A stretch of DNA of 64,000 nucleotides from JBGLNJ01 sp041300525 (GTDB taxonomy: Bacteria > Chloroflexota > Anaerolineae > Fen-1058): the NCBI GenBank assembly GCA_041300525.1, contig JBGLNJ010000001.1, positions 3,472,001 through 3,536,000 of the forward strand, written 5' to 3'. This document shows positions 9,604-18,526 of this stretch, piece after piece; position 1 is the stretch's first letter; every line of letters begins with the position of its first letter. The position numbers were made by a program, and so were the translations under genes. The notes below the pieces were generated by a model. That model had not been told where the DNA came from, ran no database searches, and worked only from the letters and a program-made list of their open reading frames with translations.

Positions 9604-9690
9604 GTGGGCAAAGAAATGGGGCGTCAACCCCAACGACACAGCAGCCATGCGTGAGGTTGTGGCCCGCGAGATGAACAGCAGCGACAGTTC
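9434..9690 (+). CDS. Phage structural protein of unknown function, C-terminus cut
   Basis: Starts with ATG and reads MTKIAEQMFEEDGKIIVRQT, then HDFNPVLEKAKMLRNAG, LVGLVPMKVWAEWAKKWGV and AMREVVAREMNSSD. After this the frame runs into moxR sequence and stops at 9718 without sense. Residues 12-70 look like the conserved 'DFNP..E.AK.LR' small proteins downstream of marine and freshwater podovirus coat genes. The stop seen in the sequence is an accident of the junction at about 9684-9690. Confidence 0.6.
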
Positions 9691-10425
9691 ACGCCCGACC
9701 TGCTGCCCAGCGACGTGACCGGCATCAACTACTTTAACCAAAAGTCGCAAGAGTGGGAGTTTCGCGCGGGGCCGGTCTTTGCCCAAGTGGTGCTGGCCGA
9801 CGAGATCAACCGCGCCACGCCGCGCACACAATCCGCGCTGCTGGAGGCGATGCAAGAACGGCAAGTCACGGTGGACGGCGATACTCGCCCGCTGCCGCGC
9901 CCGTTCCTGGTGCTGGCGACGCAGAACCCCATCGAGTTGGAAGGCACCTTCCCACTGCCTGAAGCGCAAATAGACCGTTTTTTCATCAAGCTGCCCATCG
10001 GCTACCCGACGGTAGACGAGGAGAATTCGATCCTGCTGCGTTTCGAGCGGACCGATCCGCTGGTGGGACTGGCGCCGGTCGTTTCCACCGATGATCTGCT
10101 GGCAATGCAAAAGCGGGTAAGCGAGATTCGCGTCGAGGCCAGCGTGCGAGGATATGTCGTCGCCATCGCGCGGACCACGCGGGAACATTCACAAGTCGCA
10201 TTAGGAGCCAGCCCGCGCGGGACGATGGCGCTCTACCACGCCGCGCAAGCCTGGGCCGCGATTCGCGGACGGGCGTTCGTCGTGCCCGACGACGTCAAGC
10301 GGCTCGCGCCCTACGTGCTCACTCATCGCATTCTCATCCAACCGCAAGTGCGACTGCGCGGCCGCAAGCCGGAAGAGATTGTGGCCGAGATTGTGGATAC
10401 GGTTCCAGTGCCGGTGGTGAGTTAG
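9685..10425 (+). CDS. MoxR-family AAA+ ATPase, N-terminus missing
   Basis: Homology begins abruptly at QFTPDLLPSDVTG, the segment just after the Walker A region, so the P-loop and about the first 85 residues are lost. Present: Walker B VVLADEINRATPRTQSALLE, sensor 1 LVLATQNPIELEGTFPLPEA, arginine-finger region QIDRFFIKL, and a C-terminal helical lid (GASPRGTMALYHAAQAWAAI). MoxR ATPases act as chaperones with VWA or DUF58 partners; the two following genes are just such partners. As it stands the protein could not bind ATP. A shadow-like start at 9715 exists but is not native. Confidence 0.88.
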   Translation, partial: QFTPDLLPSDVTGINYFNQKSQEWEFRAGPVFAQVVLADEINRATPRTQSALLEAMQERQVTVDGDTRPLPRPFLVLATQNPIELEGTFPLPEAQIDRFFIKLPIGYPTVDEENSILLRFERTDPLVGLAPVVSTDDLLAMQKRVSEIRVEASVRGYVVAIARTTREHSQVALGASPRGTMALYHAAQAWAAIRGRAFVVPDDVKRLAPYVLTHRILIQPQVRLRGRKPEEIVAEIVDTVPVPVVS

Positions 10426-10557
10426 TCAATCAGTGATCGGTCAATCGGTAATCAGTCAACCAGTCAATCAGTTGCCGCGTGACTGAGTAACTGATTGACC
10501 GATTGACCGATTGACTGAGCAACCGATTGACTGATTGACTGAGCAACCGAGTAACCG
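10426..10557 (+). repeat. Degenerate TCAATCAG-type short repeats forming a large hairpin
   Basis: The whole gap between moxR and the DUF58 gene consists of 7-8 nt units such as TCAATCAG and TCAATCGG in the left half and their complements CTGATTGA and CCGATTGA in the right half. The halves can pair across the centre (TTGCCGCGTGACTGAG). The same units reappear at 13755-13790, where they supply the last codons of the glycosyltransferase gene. Confidence 0.8.
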
Positions 10558-11817
10558 ATGTTCAACCAACGGTGGATCAGCCTGTGTATCCTCATGATTC
10601 TGCTGGGGCTTGTCGTCGGCCGGCCGGGGCTGCTGGTGCTGCCCATCTTTTTGCTGTTGACGATTGTTGCAGGAAGATGGTGGAGTGATCGGGCGTTGCG
10701 CGACGTGACGTATCGCCGGCGCATCGCCCGCAAGCGCGCGTTCCCCGGCGAGACGGTGGACGTCGAGGTGCTCGTAGAAAACGCCAAGTTGTTGCCTGTG
10801 CCGTGGCTGCGCGTGGAAGACGAATGGCCGCTGGATGTGCCGCTCACCGATAGCCAGGTCCTTGGCCCGTCGTACAAGCGTGACATGGGCAACCTCACGC
10901 ACGTCTTTGCGCTCCGTTGGTATGAGCGCATTCGCCGCCAATATACATTGCTGGCCGACAAACGTGGCGTGTACGGCCTCGGCCCCACGCGGCTGCACTC
11001 GGGCGACGTGTTCGGCTTGTTCCAGACTGAGCGCGTGATCGAGGAGCAAGATTTCCTCATCGTTTATCCGCACATCTTTACCCTGGCCGAACTCGGGCTG
11101 CCCTCGAAGGAACCTTTCGGCGACTCGCGCTCGCGGCATCACCTGTTTCAAGATCCCAGCCGCACGATGGGAGCGCGTGATTTCCACCCCGGCGATAGTT
11201 TCCGTCACGTCCACTGGCCGGCCACTGCCCGCCACCAGCAACTCCAGGCGCGCGTCTATGAACCGACGACGACGCTGACCGCTGTCATCTGTTTGAACGT
11301 GGCCACGTTCCCACGCCCGTGGGAAGGCATCCTGCCTGAGTTGTTCGAACGCGCTATCGTCGTGGCCGCGTCGCTGGCTGCGCACGCTGTCGAGAGTCGC
11401 TACTCGGTCGGGCTTGTCTCGAATGGCGCGGCGCCTCGCTCCGACCGGCCCATTCGCGTAAAGCCGGGGCGCAGCCCCGATCAACTCGCGCGCATCCTCG
11501 AACTGCTCGCCGCGATCACGGCGTACGTGACTGCGCCGATGGGACGCTTCCTGTTGCGCGCAAGCCCGGCGCTGCCGTGGGGCGCAACGCTCGTCGTCGT
11601 GACGCCCATCGTGACCGACGAGTTGCTCGCGTCCATCATCCAGTTGCGCTCGGCGGGGCGGCGCATGGTGCTCGTGTCGCTGGACAAAGAAGCGCCGCCT
11701 GAACTGTACGGCGTTGTGACGCACCACCTGCCTGATGCCGATTGGCCCTTGACCGCCACGCATGGCCCCATCGCTCAGCCCAACATCTTTGCTCAATGGC
11801 GAGAGGAGATAGCGTGA
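10558..11817 (+). CDS. DUF58 domain protein, MoxR partner
   Basis: 419 residues. Two N-terminal membrane helices (ISLCILMILLGLVVG, LLVLPIFLLLTIVAG) are followed by a beta domain and the DUF58 signature GARDFHPGDSFRHVHWPATA at about residues 205-225, then a VWA-like region (TTLTAVICLNVATF). DUF58 proteins are membrane-anchored partners of MoxR ATPases. The gene overlaps the next by 4 nt (GTGA), confirming a moxR-DUF58-DUF4129 operon. Confidence 0.88.
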   Translation: MFNQRWISLCILMILLGLVVGRPGLLVLPIFLLLTIVAGRWWSDRALRDVTYRRRIARKRAFPGETVDVEVLVENAKLLPVPWLRVEDEWPLDVPLTDSQVLGPSYKRDMGNLTHVFALRWYERIRRQYTLLADKRGVYGLGPTRLHSGDVFGLFQTERVIEEQDFLIVYPHIFTLAELGLPSKEPFGDSRSRHHLFQDPSRTMGARDFHPGDSFRHVHWPATARHQQLQARVYEPTTTLTAVICLNVATFPRPWEGILPELFERAIVVAASLAAHAVESRYSVGLVSNGAAPRSDRPIRVKPGRSPDQLARILELLAAITAYVTAPMGRFLLRASPALPWGATLVVVTPIVTDELLASIIQLRSAGRRMVLVSLDKEAPPELYGVVTHHLPDADWPLTATHGPIAQPNIFAQWREEIA

Positions 11818-13292
11818 AGAGCGAGCGGGCGTGGCTCCGAAACGTCCATTGGCGGCGCGAAGTGATTCTGATCGCGCAAGCTGTCGCGGAGACGTGCCTC
11901 ATCTCGCCCTGGCTGGCGATGTTTCTTTCGATGGGCCTCACTGTCCAACCCGAAAATGTGGCCGGTGCGTGCCTCGCGCTGATCCTGGGCATGCTTTATC
12001 TTTCGCGCGCGATGGAAGCGTTTCGCGTAAAGGCCTGGATTCAGAGTGGGCTGATTCTGAGTATCATCGTCGGCCTGAGCGCGTGGACGGTGCGCAGGCT
12101 TACCTTCAGCGGGCCAGCGTGGGAAGGCAGAGACTGGCAACACGCCTTGCTCGATCCAAACGTTTGGGTCTATCTCGCGCCGGGCGCTGTGATCGTGGTA
12201 TTGAGTGTGACGTGGCTGTGTTGGCGTGGCTTGCGATTGGCCGGTCTGCCTCCGAGTGTCCGAGGAGCCACGATGGGGTTTCAAGTCGGCGTCCTCGTGC
12301 TGGCCTTGTTTACGATGGTGAGCACGCCGCGAGAAAGCATGGCTTTCGTCTCGGCGTTTTTCTTCAGCCAATTGCTCGCCGTGGCGTTGACGCGCGTAGA
12401 GACCATCTCGTATGCAAGCGGCGGCAGGCGGTTGCCGTCCAGTGGATGGTGGCTGACCGTGCTCGTTGGCTCGACGGGAATCGTCGTCCTCGTCGCGGGA
12501 GCGGTGAGCGCGGCCGTGATGGGTTTCCCGCCGGATAAGCTATTCTTCTGGCTCGTGCCATTCATCGCTCTCATCACACTGCCGTTGTTGCTGATCACAC
12601 TTCCGTTCATGGGGTTGCTTCAACAAATCCTCCAGATGCTTTTGAGTGGCGCCCTGCTCGTCATCAACTCGCTGATGTCGTTCATCCAGCAAGTCCAAGA
12701 CATCATGCGTCAGATGATTCACTTTACGCTGCCGCCATTCATTCACACGGTGTTGCGTGTGATCGGATATGGCATCGTCATTCTTGTCATTCTCTTGGTG
12801 ATGGCTGTGGTGATCCGGGTGGCGCGAATGGTGGGAGGTCGGCGCGCGGCGCGAGAAGACCCGGAAGGCGAACAGCACGAGTCCATCTGGTCGGGTCAGG
12901 ACTTGCTGCGCAAATTGCGGGCGCGGTTGCGCGACCGGCTGGCGAAGCTAAAAAGTCTGGCAGGCATCATGGATCGCTTTGGCGCGGGTGGGCTATTCGC
13001 GGCGTTGACCATCCGCCGCATTTACGCGCAGACGGTCAGGCTGGCTGCGTCACGCGGGTATCCGCGTCCGGCGGCTCGCACGCCTTACGAGCACCTCGCC
13101 ACATTGCACCAGGCTTTCCCTGGCTGTCAAGCCGACTTGGCCCAAATCACCGAGGCTTATGTGGGCGTCCACTATGGGGAGTTGCCGGAGCGATCTGACG
13201 CGCTGGCAGAGATTCGCGCCGCATTCGAGCGGGTTGCTGTGCAAGAGGTGAGGAAACAGGGAGACCAAGGGAGTGGGCGAGTAACTGGGTGA
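11814..13292 (+). CDS. Polytopic membrane protein with C-terminal DUF4129 domain
   Basis: The GTG start is chosen because it overlaps the DUF58 stop and has GAGAGGAG upstream; 492 residues. The first half has 8-9 hydrophobic helices. After about residue 335 a basic cytoplasmic linker leads into a DUF4129 domain: IRRIYAQTVRLAASRGYPRP, then ARTPYEHLATLHQAFP and DLAQITEAYVGVHYGE. DUF4129 often ends transglutaminase-like membrane proteins; no transglutaminase triad is visible here. The role with MoxR and DUF58 is unknown, but this gene trio is recurrent in Chloroflexota. Confidence 0.85.
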   Translation: MKSERAWLRNVHWRREVILIAQAVAETCLISPWLAMFLSMGLTVQPENVAGACLALILGMLYLSRAMEAFRVKAWIQSGLILSIIVGLSAWTVRRLTFSGPAWEGRDWQHALLDPNVWVYLAPGAVIVVLSVTWLCWRGLRLAGLPPSVRGATMGFQVGVLVLALFTMVSTPRESMAFVSAFFFSQLLAVALTRVETISYASGGRRLPSSGWWLTVLVGSTGIVVLVAGAVSAAVMGFPPDKLFFWLVPFIALITLPLLLITLPFMGLLQQILQMLLSGALLVINSLMSFIQQVQDIMRQMIHFTLPPFIHTVLRVIGYGIVILVILLVMAVVIRVARMVGGRRAAREDPEGEQHESIWSGQDLLRKLRARLRDRLAKLKSLAGIMDRFGAGGLFAALTIRRIYAQTVRLAASRGYPRPAARTPYEHLATLHQAFPGCQADLAQITEAYVGVHYGELPERSDALAEIRAAFERVAVQEVRKQGDQGSGRVTG

Positions 13293-13753
13293 CTATCTGC
13301 TGGCTAACACCAGCATTTGCAGGTATCCATTCTCAATGATGGCCTCAAGCTCTAGGGCCGTTTCCTCATAGTCCAACATCGTGCCGCCGGCCGGATCCTC
13401 GATGTCGTAATTGCTCCCGGCCATCTCTGAGAACAAGCGGACGCGGCGCGCGCGGGGAACTCGGCCCGGAGCGCCTCGCCGTGATGGTGCGTCATGACCA
13501 GGATCAGCACGGCCTCATCCATGATCGCTTCGGTGATGACGCGGCTGTGATGTTTGCGAATGTCCACGCCCATCTCGGCCATCGCCAGAATGGCGCTTTG
13601 GGTGGCGGGACGGCCATCCATCGTCCACGAGCCAGCCGAGGCGGCGCGAAATTCGTCGGCGTGGCCCTCGCGTTCCAGCTTGCGCTGCATCAATCCCTCT
13701 GCCATCGGCGAGCGGCACATGTTCGCGGTACATACAAAGAGAATAGTCTTCAT
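13293..13753 (-). CDS. Low-molecular-weight protein-tyrosine phosphatase, frameshifted
   Basis: The N-terminus has the P-loop CTANMCRS, then AEGLMQRKL, DGRPATQSAILAMAEMGVDI and VMTHHHGEALRAEFPA, all typical of LMW phosphatases or arsenate-reductase-like proteins. At a GCGCGCGC run near 13445-13460 the frame is lost. In the next frame the gene continues RVRLFSEMAGSNYDIEDPAG, GGTMLDYEETALELEAIIEN and stops at 13293, giving the family's normal length of about 150. A one-base error in the GC run is the simplest explanation. Without it the ORF would end at 13352. It lies 2 nt after the glycosyltransferase stop. Confidence 0.82.
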
Positions 13754-13755
13754 GG

Positions 13756-15284
13756 TCAATCAGTTACTCGGTCAATCAGTGCCAACAATCCACCTGAAAC
13801 GAGCGAATGTCCGCCGAGCACGACCGGGATCGGCGCGGCGAGCGCAGCGGCGGCGAATTCGCGCAAGAACGGATCGGCAATGTCGTCCGGGCGGCGCAGG
13901 TCGGAATAGAAGCGGTCGGCGGGCGAAGGCCAGTCGCCACGCGCGGCCATCATCACACGGCTGTCGAGAAACAGCGCGTCGGCCAGCTCGCCCATCTCGC
14001 CAAAGAACCGCTCCAACCCCGCCAACGCCACGTAATCGGCCAACAGTGAGCGCACCAACCCGCCCGATAGCCGCCCGCTGGCGCGCATCCCGCGCTCCTC
14101 GGAAAACACACGCATCCAACACAGCGCTTTGCTTTCCAAATATACCCACGTGGACTGCGGCACGCGCCCGGCAATTATAACCTGTTTTGCGGGAGTGACC
14201 AGAACCTTGGCCGCCTGGTGCACGTGCGCATCATCCCAGCCCAGCCCGGCGATGTGCGAGCGCAGATGCGGACCTATAGACCTGTCAGGTCTTGGCTGCA
14301 ATCCTGCGATGAGCAAATCGGTCGGCGTGTCCAGGTCGAACTGCGTCGCCGCCGAGCGCGGCCATTCACGCGCCGCCAGCCCGCCCTGCCGCGAAAGCAT
14401 CCAGCCCAACGAATTATCCGAGCGGAGATCGTTCGCGTGCTGAGAAATAGCGGTGCAGCGACCAGCGCTGCTGAGATCAGCAACACAACCATTCCCCACG
14501 CCAGTCTTTTCGATTCGAGGCGGGGCGGGCGCGTCAATCCCAGGTAAGCGGCAAACGTAATGAACGCGAGCACCATGGGCCGCGCGCTCAGATACCCATA
14601 GACCGAAAGGCCCAACAGCACGCCGGCAAGCACAAACCGCGCAAGAGGCTGGCGAGGGGAGCGCCACGCATCCCAGAACATGCAGCCCGCCAGCGCAAGT
14701 AGAGGAAGAATTGTCCCGACACGGAGACCCACGCGCCCGATCGAGACAGACCAGAACGATACAGCTTGCACCGCCATCGCAATCAATGCTACGTGGCGTC
14801 CGAACAATCGCCGCGTGAGCGCGTAGCACGCGCTCACGCCCAACATTCCCCAGGCAAAGGCCGCAAAGCGCACGCCCAGGAGATTGGTTCCCAAGACACT
14901 CAGGGTCCCCGCCAGCGTCACCTGGAACAGCCAGGCATGTTCCTGCAGGTCGGGGCCGAGTGGGTTGGCTTGAAGGGTTAGCCAGGGAATGAAAGACGAT
15001 GAGCCGGCGGGGCGCGACCACGCGGGCAGCGCGGGCCAGATGAATTCTTGCACAATCTGCCCGTTGATCACCTCGTCGTGGTGCAGACCGGGCGGCACGC
15101 GGTCAAGCTGCCAGGTGCGGAATCCGGCTGCCACCAGGAGAAGCAGCGCGGCCAACAAAATCGAGTTGCCGCGTAGAGTCGAGGTGATCCACGAACTCGC
15201 AGAGGGCTGCACCGGACACGAAGAAACACGAAGGGCCTCTTCGTGCCCGGTGGGTTCGTGGATCGTCTTTGGGGAACGAGCCAT
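13756..15284 (-). CDS. GT-C-type membrane glycosyltransferase (PMT/GT39-like), frameshifted
   Basis: Start: ATG overlapping the clpC stop (TGATG). The N-terminal 300 residues form many membrane helices and carry the GT-C motif region RVPPGLHHDEVINGQIVQEF, as in phospholipid-carrier-dependent glycosyltransferases. Near 14436-14440 the frame changes by one base: PLFLS continues as QHANDLRSDNSLGWMLSRQG in the frame that ends at 13756. The C-terminal 220 residues are a soluble domain I do not recognise. They include a stretch encoded by the palindromic repeat at 14278 and end within TCAATCAG repeats (LIDRVTD). The gene may be decaying or contain a sequencing error. Confidence 0.75.
14278..14292. 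repeat. AGACCTGTCAGGTCT palindrome inside a coding region
   Basis: A 15-nt palindrome identical over 14-15 positions to both arms of the hairpin at 29898-29950. In spacers it acts like a mobile intergenic repeat; here it lies in the second half of the glycosyltransferase reading frame. Confidence 0.8.
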
Positions 15285-17776
15285 CACGCCTGCGCCGATT
15301 CGACTTGTGGCACGCTGACCAGCTCGCCGGCGCTTTCCTTGCGAGCAAAGGTCAACTCGTCGTGGTCGGTGTCCACGATCACGCAATCGCCGGAGTGGAA
15401 CTCGCCGCGCAAGAGCCTGACCGACAGCGGGCTTTCGACGTGCTTTTGGATCGCGCGGCGCAGCGGTCGCGCGCCAAACTGCGGATCGTAACCTTGCTTC
15501 GCCAGCCACTGGCGCGCCGCCTCGGTCAATTCCACCGTCATGCCTTGCTCGCTCAAGCGCCCGCCGACCTCTTTCATCTGCAAGTCCACGATGCGTTCCA
15601 TGTCCTCCAGCGAGAGCGTGTTGAAGATAATAATCTCGTCCACGCGGTTGAGGAACTCGGGGCGGAACTCGCGCTTGAGCGCATCTTCGATCTTTTTGTG
15701 GTCGGCGGCAATCTCGGCGCTGGTCGCGCCGTCGCCGGGGCGCATAAAGCCCAGCGCCCCACCCTTGCGCGCAAACTCGGTGCCCAGGTTGCTCGTCATG
15801 ATGAGGACGGTGTTGCGAAAGTCCACCGTGCGTCCCTGGCCGTCCGTCAACCGCCCGTCCTCCAAAATCTGCAAGAGTGAATTCCACACATCCGGGTGCG
15901 CCTTTTCGATTTCGTCGAACAGCACCACCTGGTAAGGGCGGCGGCGCACGGCCTCGGTCAACTGGCCGCCTTCTTCATAGCCCACGTAGCCGGGCGGCGC
16001 GCCGAACAAGCGGCTGACGGTGTGGCTTTCGTGGTACTCACTCATGTCAATCCGCACCAGCGCTTCCTGGTCGTCGAACATGAACCAGGCCAGCGCGCGC
16101 GCCAACTCGGTCTTGCCCACGCCCGACGAGCCGAGGAAGATAAAGCTGCCGATGGGCCGGCGCGGATCCTTGAGGCCGGAGCGCGCGCGGCGGATCGCGT
16201 CAGCCAGCGCCGCGATAGCTTCGTCCTGGCCGATGATGCGCTCGTATAGGCGATCTTCCATGTGCAGCAGCTTGGCCGCTTCGGTCTCCACCAACTGCGC
16301 CAGAGGGATGCCCGTCCACGCGGCGACGACGCCGGCAATATCGTTCACATCCACGATCTCGTCGAGATTTTTCGACCGCTGCCATTCCCCGCGCTTTTCG
16401 TCAAACTCTTGCTGCAAGCGCAACCGGTCGGCCTTGACCCGTGCTGCGCGTTCGTACTCGCGCGCGTTGCCGGCAGCTTCCTCCTCGGCCAACAGGCGGT
16501 CGAGTTCCGTTTTCATCTGTTTGAGATCACTGGGAAGTGTGTACAACGCCACGCGCAGCTTGGCCGCCGCCTCGTCCATCAGGTCAATCGCCTTGTCCGG
16601 CAGGTGTCGGTCGGTCACGTAACGCTCGCTCAAGCGGGCCGACGCCACCAGCGACTCGTCGCTAAAACGAACCTTGTGGTGCGCCTCGTACCGGTCGCGC
16701 AGGCCGAACAGCATTTGGATCGTCTCGTCTATCGAAGGCTCGTCCACAAACACCGGCGCAAAGCGGCGCTCCAGCGCGGCGTCTTTTTCAATGTACTTGC
16801 GGTACTCGTCCATCGTCGTCGCGCCCACGCATTGCAGCTCGCCGCGCGCCAGCGCAGGCTTCATCATCGAAGAAGCGTCCAGCGCGCCGGAGGCCGCGCC
16901 CGCACCCACGACGTTGTGCAGCTCGTCAATGAACAAGATGATTTCGCCCTCGCTCCGCTGGATTTCATCCATCGCCGCCTTGAGCCGCTCCTCGAACTCG
17001 CCTCGGAAGCGCGACCCGGCCACCATCCCGCCCAGGTCGAGCGCGACGACGCGCTTGCCCATCAAGATTTCCGGCACGTCGTTCGCGGCGATATTTTGCG
17101 CCAGCCCCTCGACGATGGCGGTTTTGCCCACACCGGCTTCGCCGATGAGCACCGGGTTATTCTTGGTGCGGCGGCTGAGCACCTGGATGACGCGCAGGAT
17201 TTCGTCGTCCCGGCCAATGACCGGGTCGAGCTTGCCTTCCTTCGCCAACTTGGTCAAGTCGCGGCTGTATTTTTCCAGCACGCGATAGCGACTTTCGGCC
17301 TGCGGCGTGGTGACGCGCTGGCCGCCGCGCACTTCCTTGATCGCCTCGTAGATGCGATCCTTCGTGACGCCGGATTCGGCCAGTAGCCGCGCGGTGACGC
17401 TGTTGCGGTCGGCCGCCATCGCCAGCAAAATGTGCTCGGTGGAGATGTATTCGTCCTTGAGCTTGCTGGCTTCCTCGATCGCCAGGTCGAGCACGCGCTT
17501 GAGGCGCGGCGTGACAAACACTTGCCCCGTGCCGCCGCTGCCATAGATCGAGGTCTTGGGGCCGGTGCGCAGCACATCCTCGATACGGCGCCGCAGCGCA
17601 TCCACCGTGACTCCGGCGTGTTCGAGGATTTGCAGCACCACCCCATCGGTCTGTTCCAACAACGCCAGCAGGACGTGCTCCACGTCCACCTGCGTGTGGC
17701 CGTATTTCTGCGCCAATTCGGCGGCGCGCGCGGCGGCCTCTTGCGCGCGCTCGGTAAAGCGGTCAAAACGCATCAT
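15284..17776 (-). CDS. clpC: ATP-dependent Clp protease ATP-binding subunit ClpC
   Basis: 830 residues, a Hsp100 with two AAA+ modules. Clp N-domain at 1-145 (FTERAQEAAARAAELAQKYG). First Walker A GEAGVGKT at about 205 with Walker B IILFIDELHNVVGAG; second Walker A GSSGVGKTEL at about 550 with YHESHTVSRLFGAPPGYVGY. The middle coil (about 410-460) is short, which fits ClpC rather than ClpB. No Cys4 zinc finger, so not ClpX. It unfolds proteins for ClpP or refolds them with adaptors. Its stop overlaps the start of the glycosyltransferase gene by one base. Confidence 0.93.
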   Translation of the reverse strand: MMRFDRFTERAQEAAARAAELAQKYGHTQVDVEHVLLALLEQTDGVVLQILEHAGVTVDALRRRIEDVLRTGPKTSIYGSGGTGQVFVTPRLKRVLDLAIEEASKLKDEYISTEHILLAMAADRNSVTARLLAESGVTKDRIYEAIKEVRGGQRVTTPQAESRYRVLEKYSRDLTKLAKEGKLDPVIGRDDEILRVIQVLSRRTKNNPVLIGEAGVGKTAIVEGLAQNIAANDVPEILMGKRVVALDLGGMVAGSRFRGEFEERLKAAMDEIQRSEGEIILFIDELHNVVGAGAASGALDASSMMKPALARGELQCVGATTMDEYRKYIEKDAALERRFAPVFVDEPSIDETIQMLFGLRDRYEAHHKVRFSDESLVASARLSERYVTDRHLPDKAIDLMDEAAAKLRVALYTLPSDLKQMKTELDRLLAEEEAAGNAREYERAARVKADRLRLQQEFDEKRGEWQRSKNLDEIVDVNDIAGVVAAWTGIPLAQLVETEAAKLLHMEDRLYERIIGQDEAIAALADAIRRARSGLKDPRRPIGSFIFLGSSGVGKTELARALAWFMFDDQEALVRIDMSEYHESHTVSRLFGAPPGYVGYEEGGQLTEAVRRRPYQVVLFDEIEKAHPDVWNSLLQILEDGRLTDGQGRTVDFRNTVLIMTSNLGTEFARKGGALGFMRPGDGATSAEIAADHKKIEDALKREFRPEFLNRVDEIIIFNTLSLEDMERIVDLQMKEVGGRLSEQGMTVELTEAARQWLAKQGYDPQFGARPLRRAIQKHVESPLSVRLLRGEFHSGDCVIVDTDHDELTFARKESAGELVSVPQVESAQA

Positions 17777-17847
17777 CGTTCATGCTCCAATCACGTGTTG
17801 CGTAATCTCCCTCTTGAGAAGAGGGTTGCGTGCTGCGTAACCACCTG

Positions 17848-18108
17848 TCACGCGGCCACCGGCACGGGCGTGTCTTCCAGGTAATGGAGAGAGAACCCTA
17901 TCCAAATGCCTTCGCTGGTGAGCAGATCAATCGCGCGCTGTCCCATTTCCTCTTGAACATGCACATAATCTTCAAAGGTGGGCACCGTGACTTCCAAGCG
18001 GATTTGCCCGTTAGCCGTTCTGTAGGTTTGGCCCAGCGTTGCACGTGGGCATAATCTGAGTATTTCTTCTTGCCACTCCTCAACTAACTCACGCTCTCGT
18101 GTGTTCAT
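17848..18108 (-). CDS. Small protein paired with a HEPN gene
   Basis: 86 residues, overlapping the HEPN stop by 4 nt (ATGA), so translationally coupled. It reads EWQEEILRLCPRATLGQTYR, ANGQIRLEVTVPTFEDYVHV, RAIDLLTSEGIWIGFSLHYL. It lacks the GSxxxG and DxD of the nucleotidyltransferases that usually accompany HEPN proteins. It could be a reduced antitoxin or a substrate-binding partner; I do not recognise the family. Confidence 0.65.
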   Translation of the reverse strand: MNTRERELVEEWQEEILRLCPRATLGQTYRTANGQIRLEVTVPTFEDYVHVQEEMGQRAIDLLTSEGIWIGFSLHYLEDTPVPVAA

Positions 18109-18488
18109 TCCAGCACCTCTTTGATTGCGTTCACAAAACTACGCGCCTTTCGCAAGCGGCGCTCGGCAACTTTGCCGCTGGTAAAAGTTGTGCCGTAATC
18201 GGCATCGTGCCGCTCGTCCATCGCATCAGACAACTCGCGCGCCAATGCCAATGGCAGCACCTTGCGGCGTTTGATGAGTTGCTCTGCCACTTGCGCTTGC
18301 ACGTAATCGTGTCCCCATGCGCCTTTGCAGGGTGGTATACCATGCTGAATCAGCGCCGCAATAGCAATGTGGAACATGGCATAGTAGCAGCGGCTGACGC
18401 AGACATCGTAAAGCGTCTGCTCAAAGCACAACTCGGCGGCGCGCATGTCTTGGTCGGCTTTGTTTTTCCAATTCTGAATTGAATCCAT
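18105..18488 (-). CDS. HEPN domain protein (UPF0332-like)
   Basis: Start at ATG giving MDSIQNWKNKADQDMRAAEL, 127 residues. Features of the HEPN/UPF0332 group: CVSRCYYAMFHIAIAALIQH, GHDYVQAQVAEQLIKRRK, and ELSDAMDERHDADYGTTF, then VAERRLRKARSFVNAI. HEPN proteins are often RNases or toxins in toxin-antitoxin or defence modules. The adjacent UPF0175 gene upstream and the coupled 86-residue protein downstream suggest a small toxin-antitoxin cluster. Confidence 0.78.
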   Translation of the reverse strand: MDSIQNWKNKADQDMRAAELCFEQTLYDVCVSRCYYAMFHIAIAALIQHGIPPCKGAWGHDYVQAQVAEQLIKRRKVLPLALARELSDAMDERHDADYGTTFTSGKVAERRLRKARSFVNAIKEVLE

Positions 18489-18526
18489 CGAATTTGGTCT
18501 GCTGTTTGCGAGAGAGAACCGTGCCG

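Larger units (their letters stand above)
4064..9690 (+). mobile_element. Phage head-gene block between two truncated bacterial genes
   Basis: All genes here run on the plus strand, are tightly packed and encode virion head components: portal, scaffold, capsid, decoration. The first and last genes are both cut. The left neighbour (glyA) lacks its 5' end and the right neighbour (moxR) lacks its 5' end. There is no integrase, attachment site, lysis or replication gene. This is the middle of a phage genome, not an intact prophage. Either a mis-assembly or a deletion-accompanied insertion would explain it. Confidence 0.8.

Noticed and set aside
4064..9690. Intact prophage or gene-transfer-agent cluster
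   Set aside because: Only head genes are present, both end genes are cut, and no integrase, terminase, tail, lysis or att sites are visible.
8818..10188. 456-codon minus-strand ORF spanning phage and moxR
   Set aside because: It crosses the phage/bacterium junction, so it cannot be a native gene; low-complexity shadow.
10426..10557. CRISPR-like array between moxR and DUF58 genes
   Set aside because: Units are 7-8 nt, degenerate and contiguous, with no constant repeat of 25-40 nt and no spacers.
10468..11796. 442-codon minus-strand ORF opposite DUF58
   Set aside because: Antisense shadow; begins in short repeats and lacks any motif.
14274..15887. 537-codon minus-strand ORF with an N-terminus inside clpC
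   Set aside because: The first 200 codons are clpC in another frame; the real glycosyltransferase begins at 15284.
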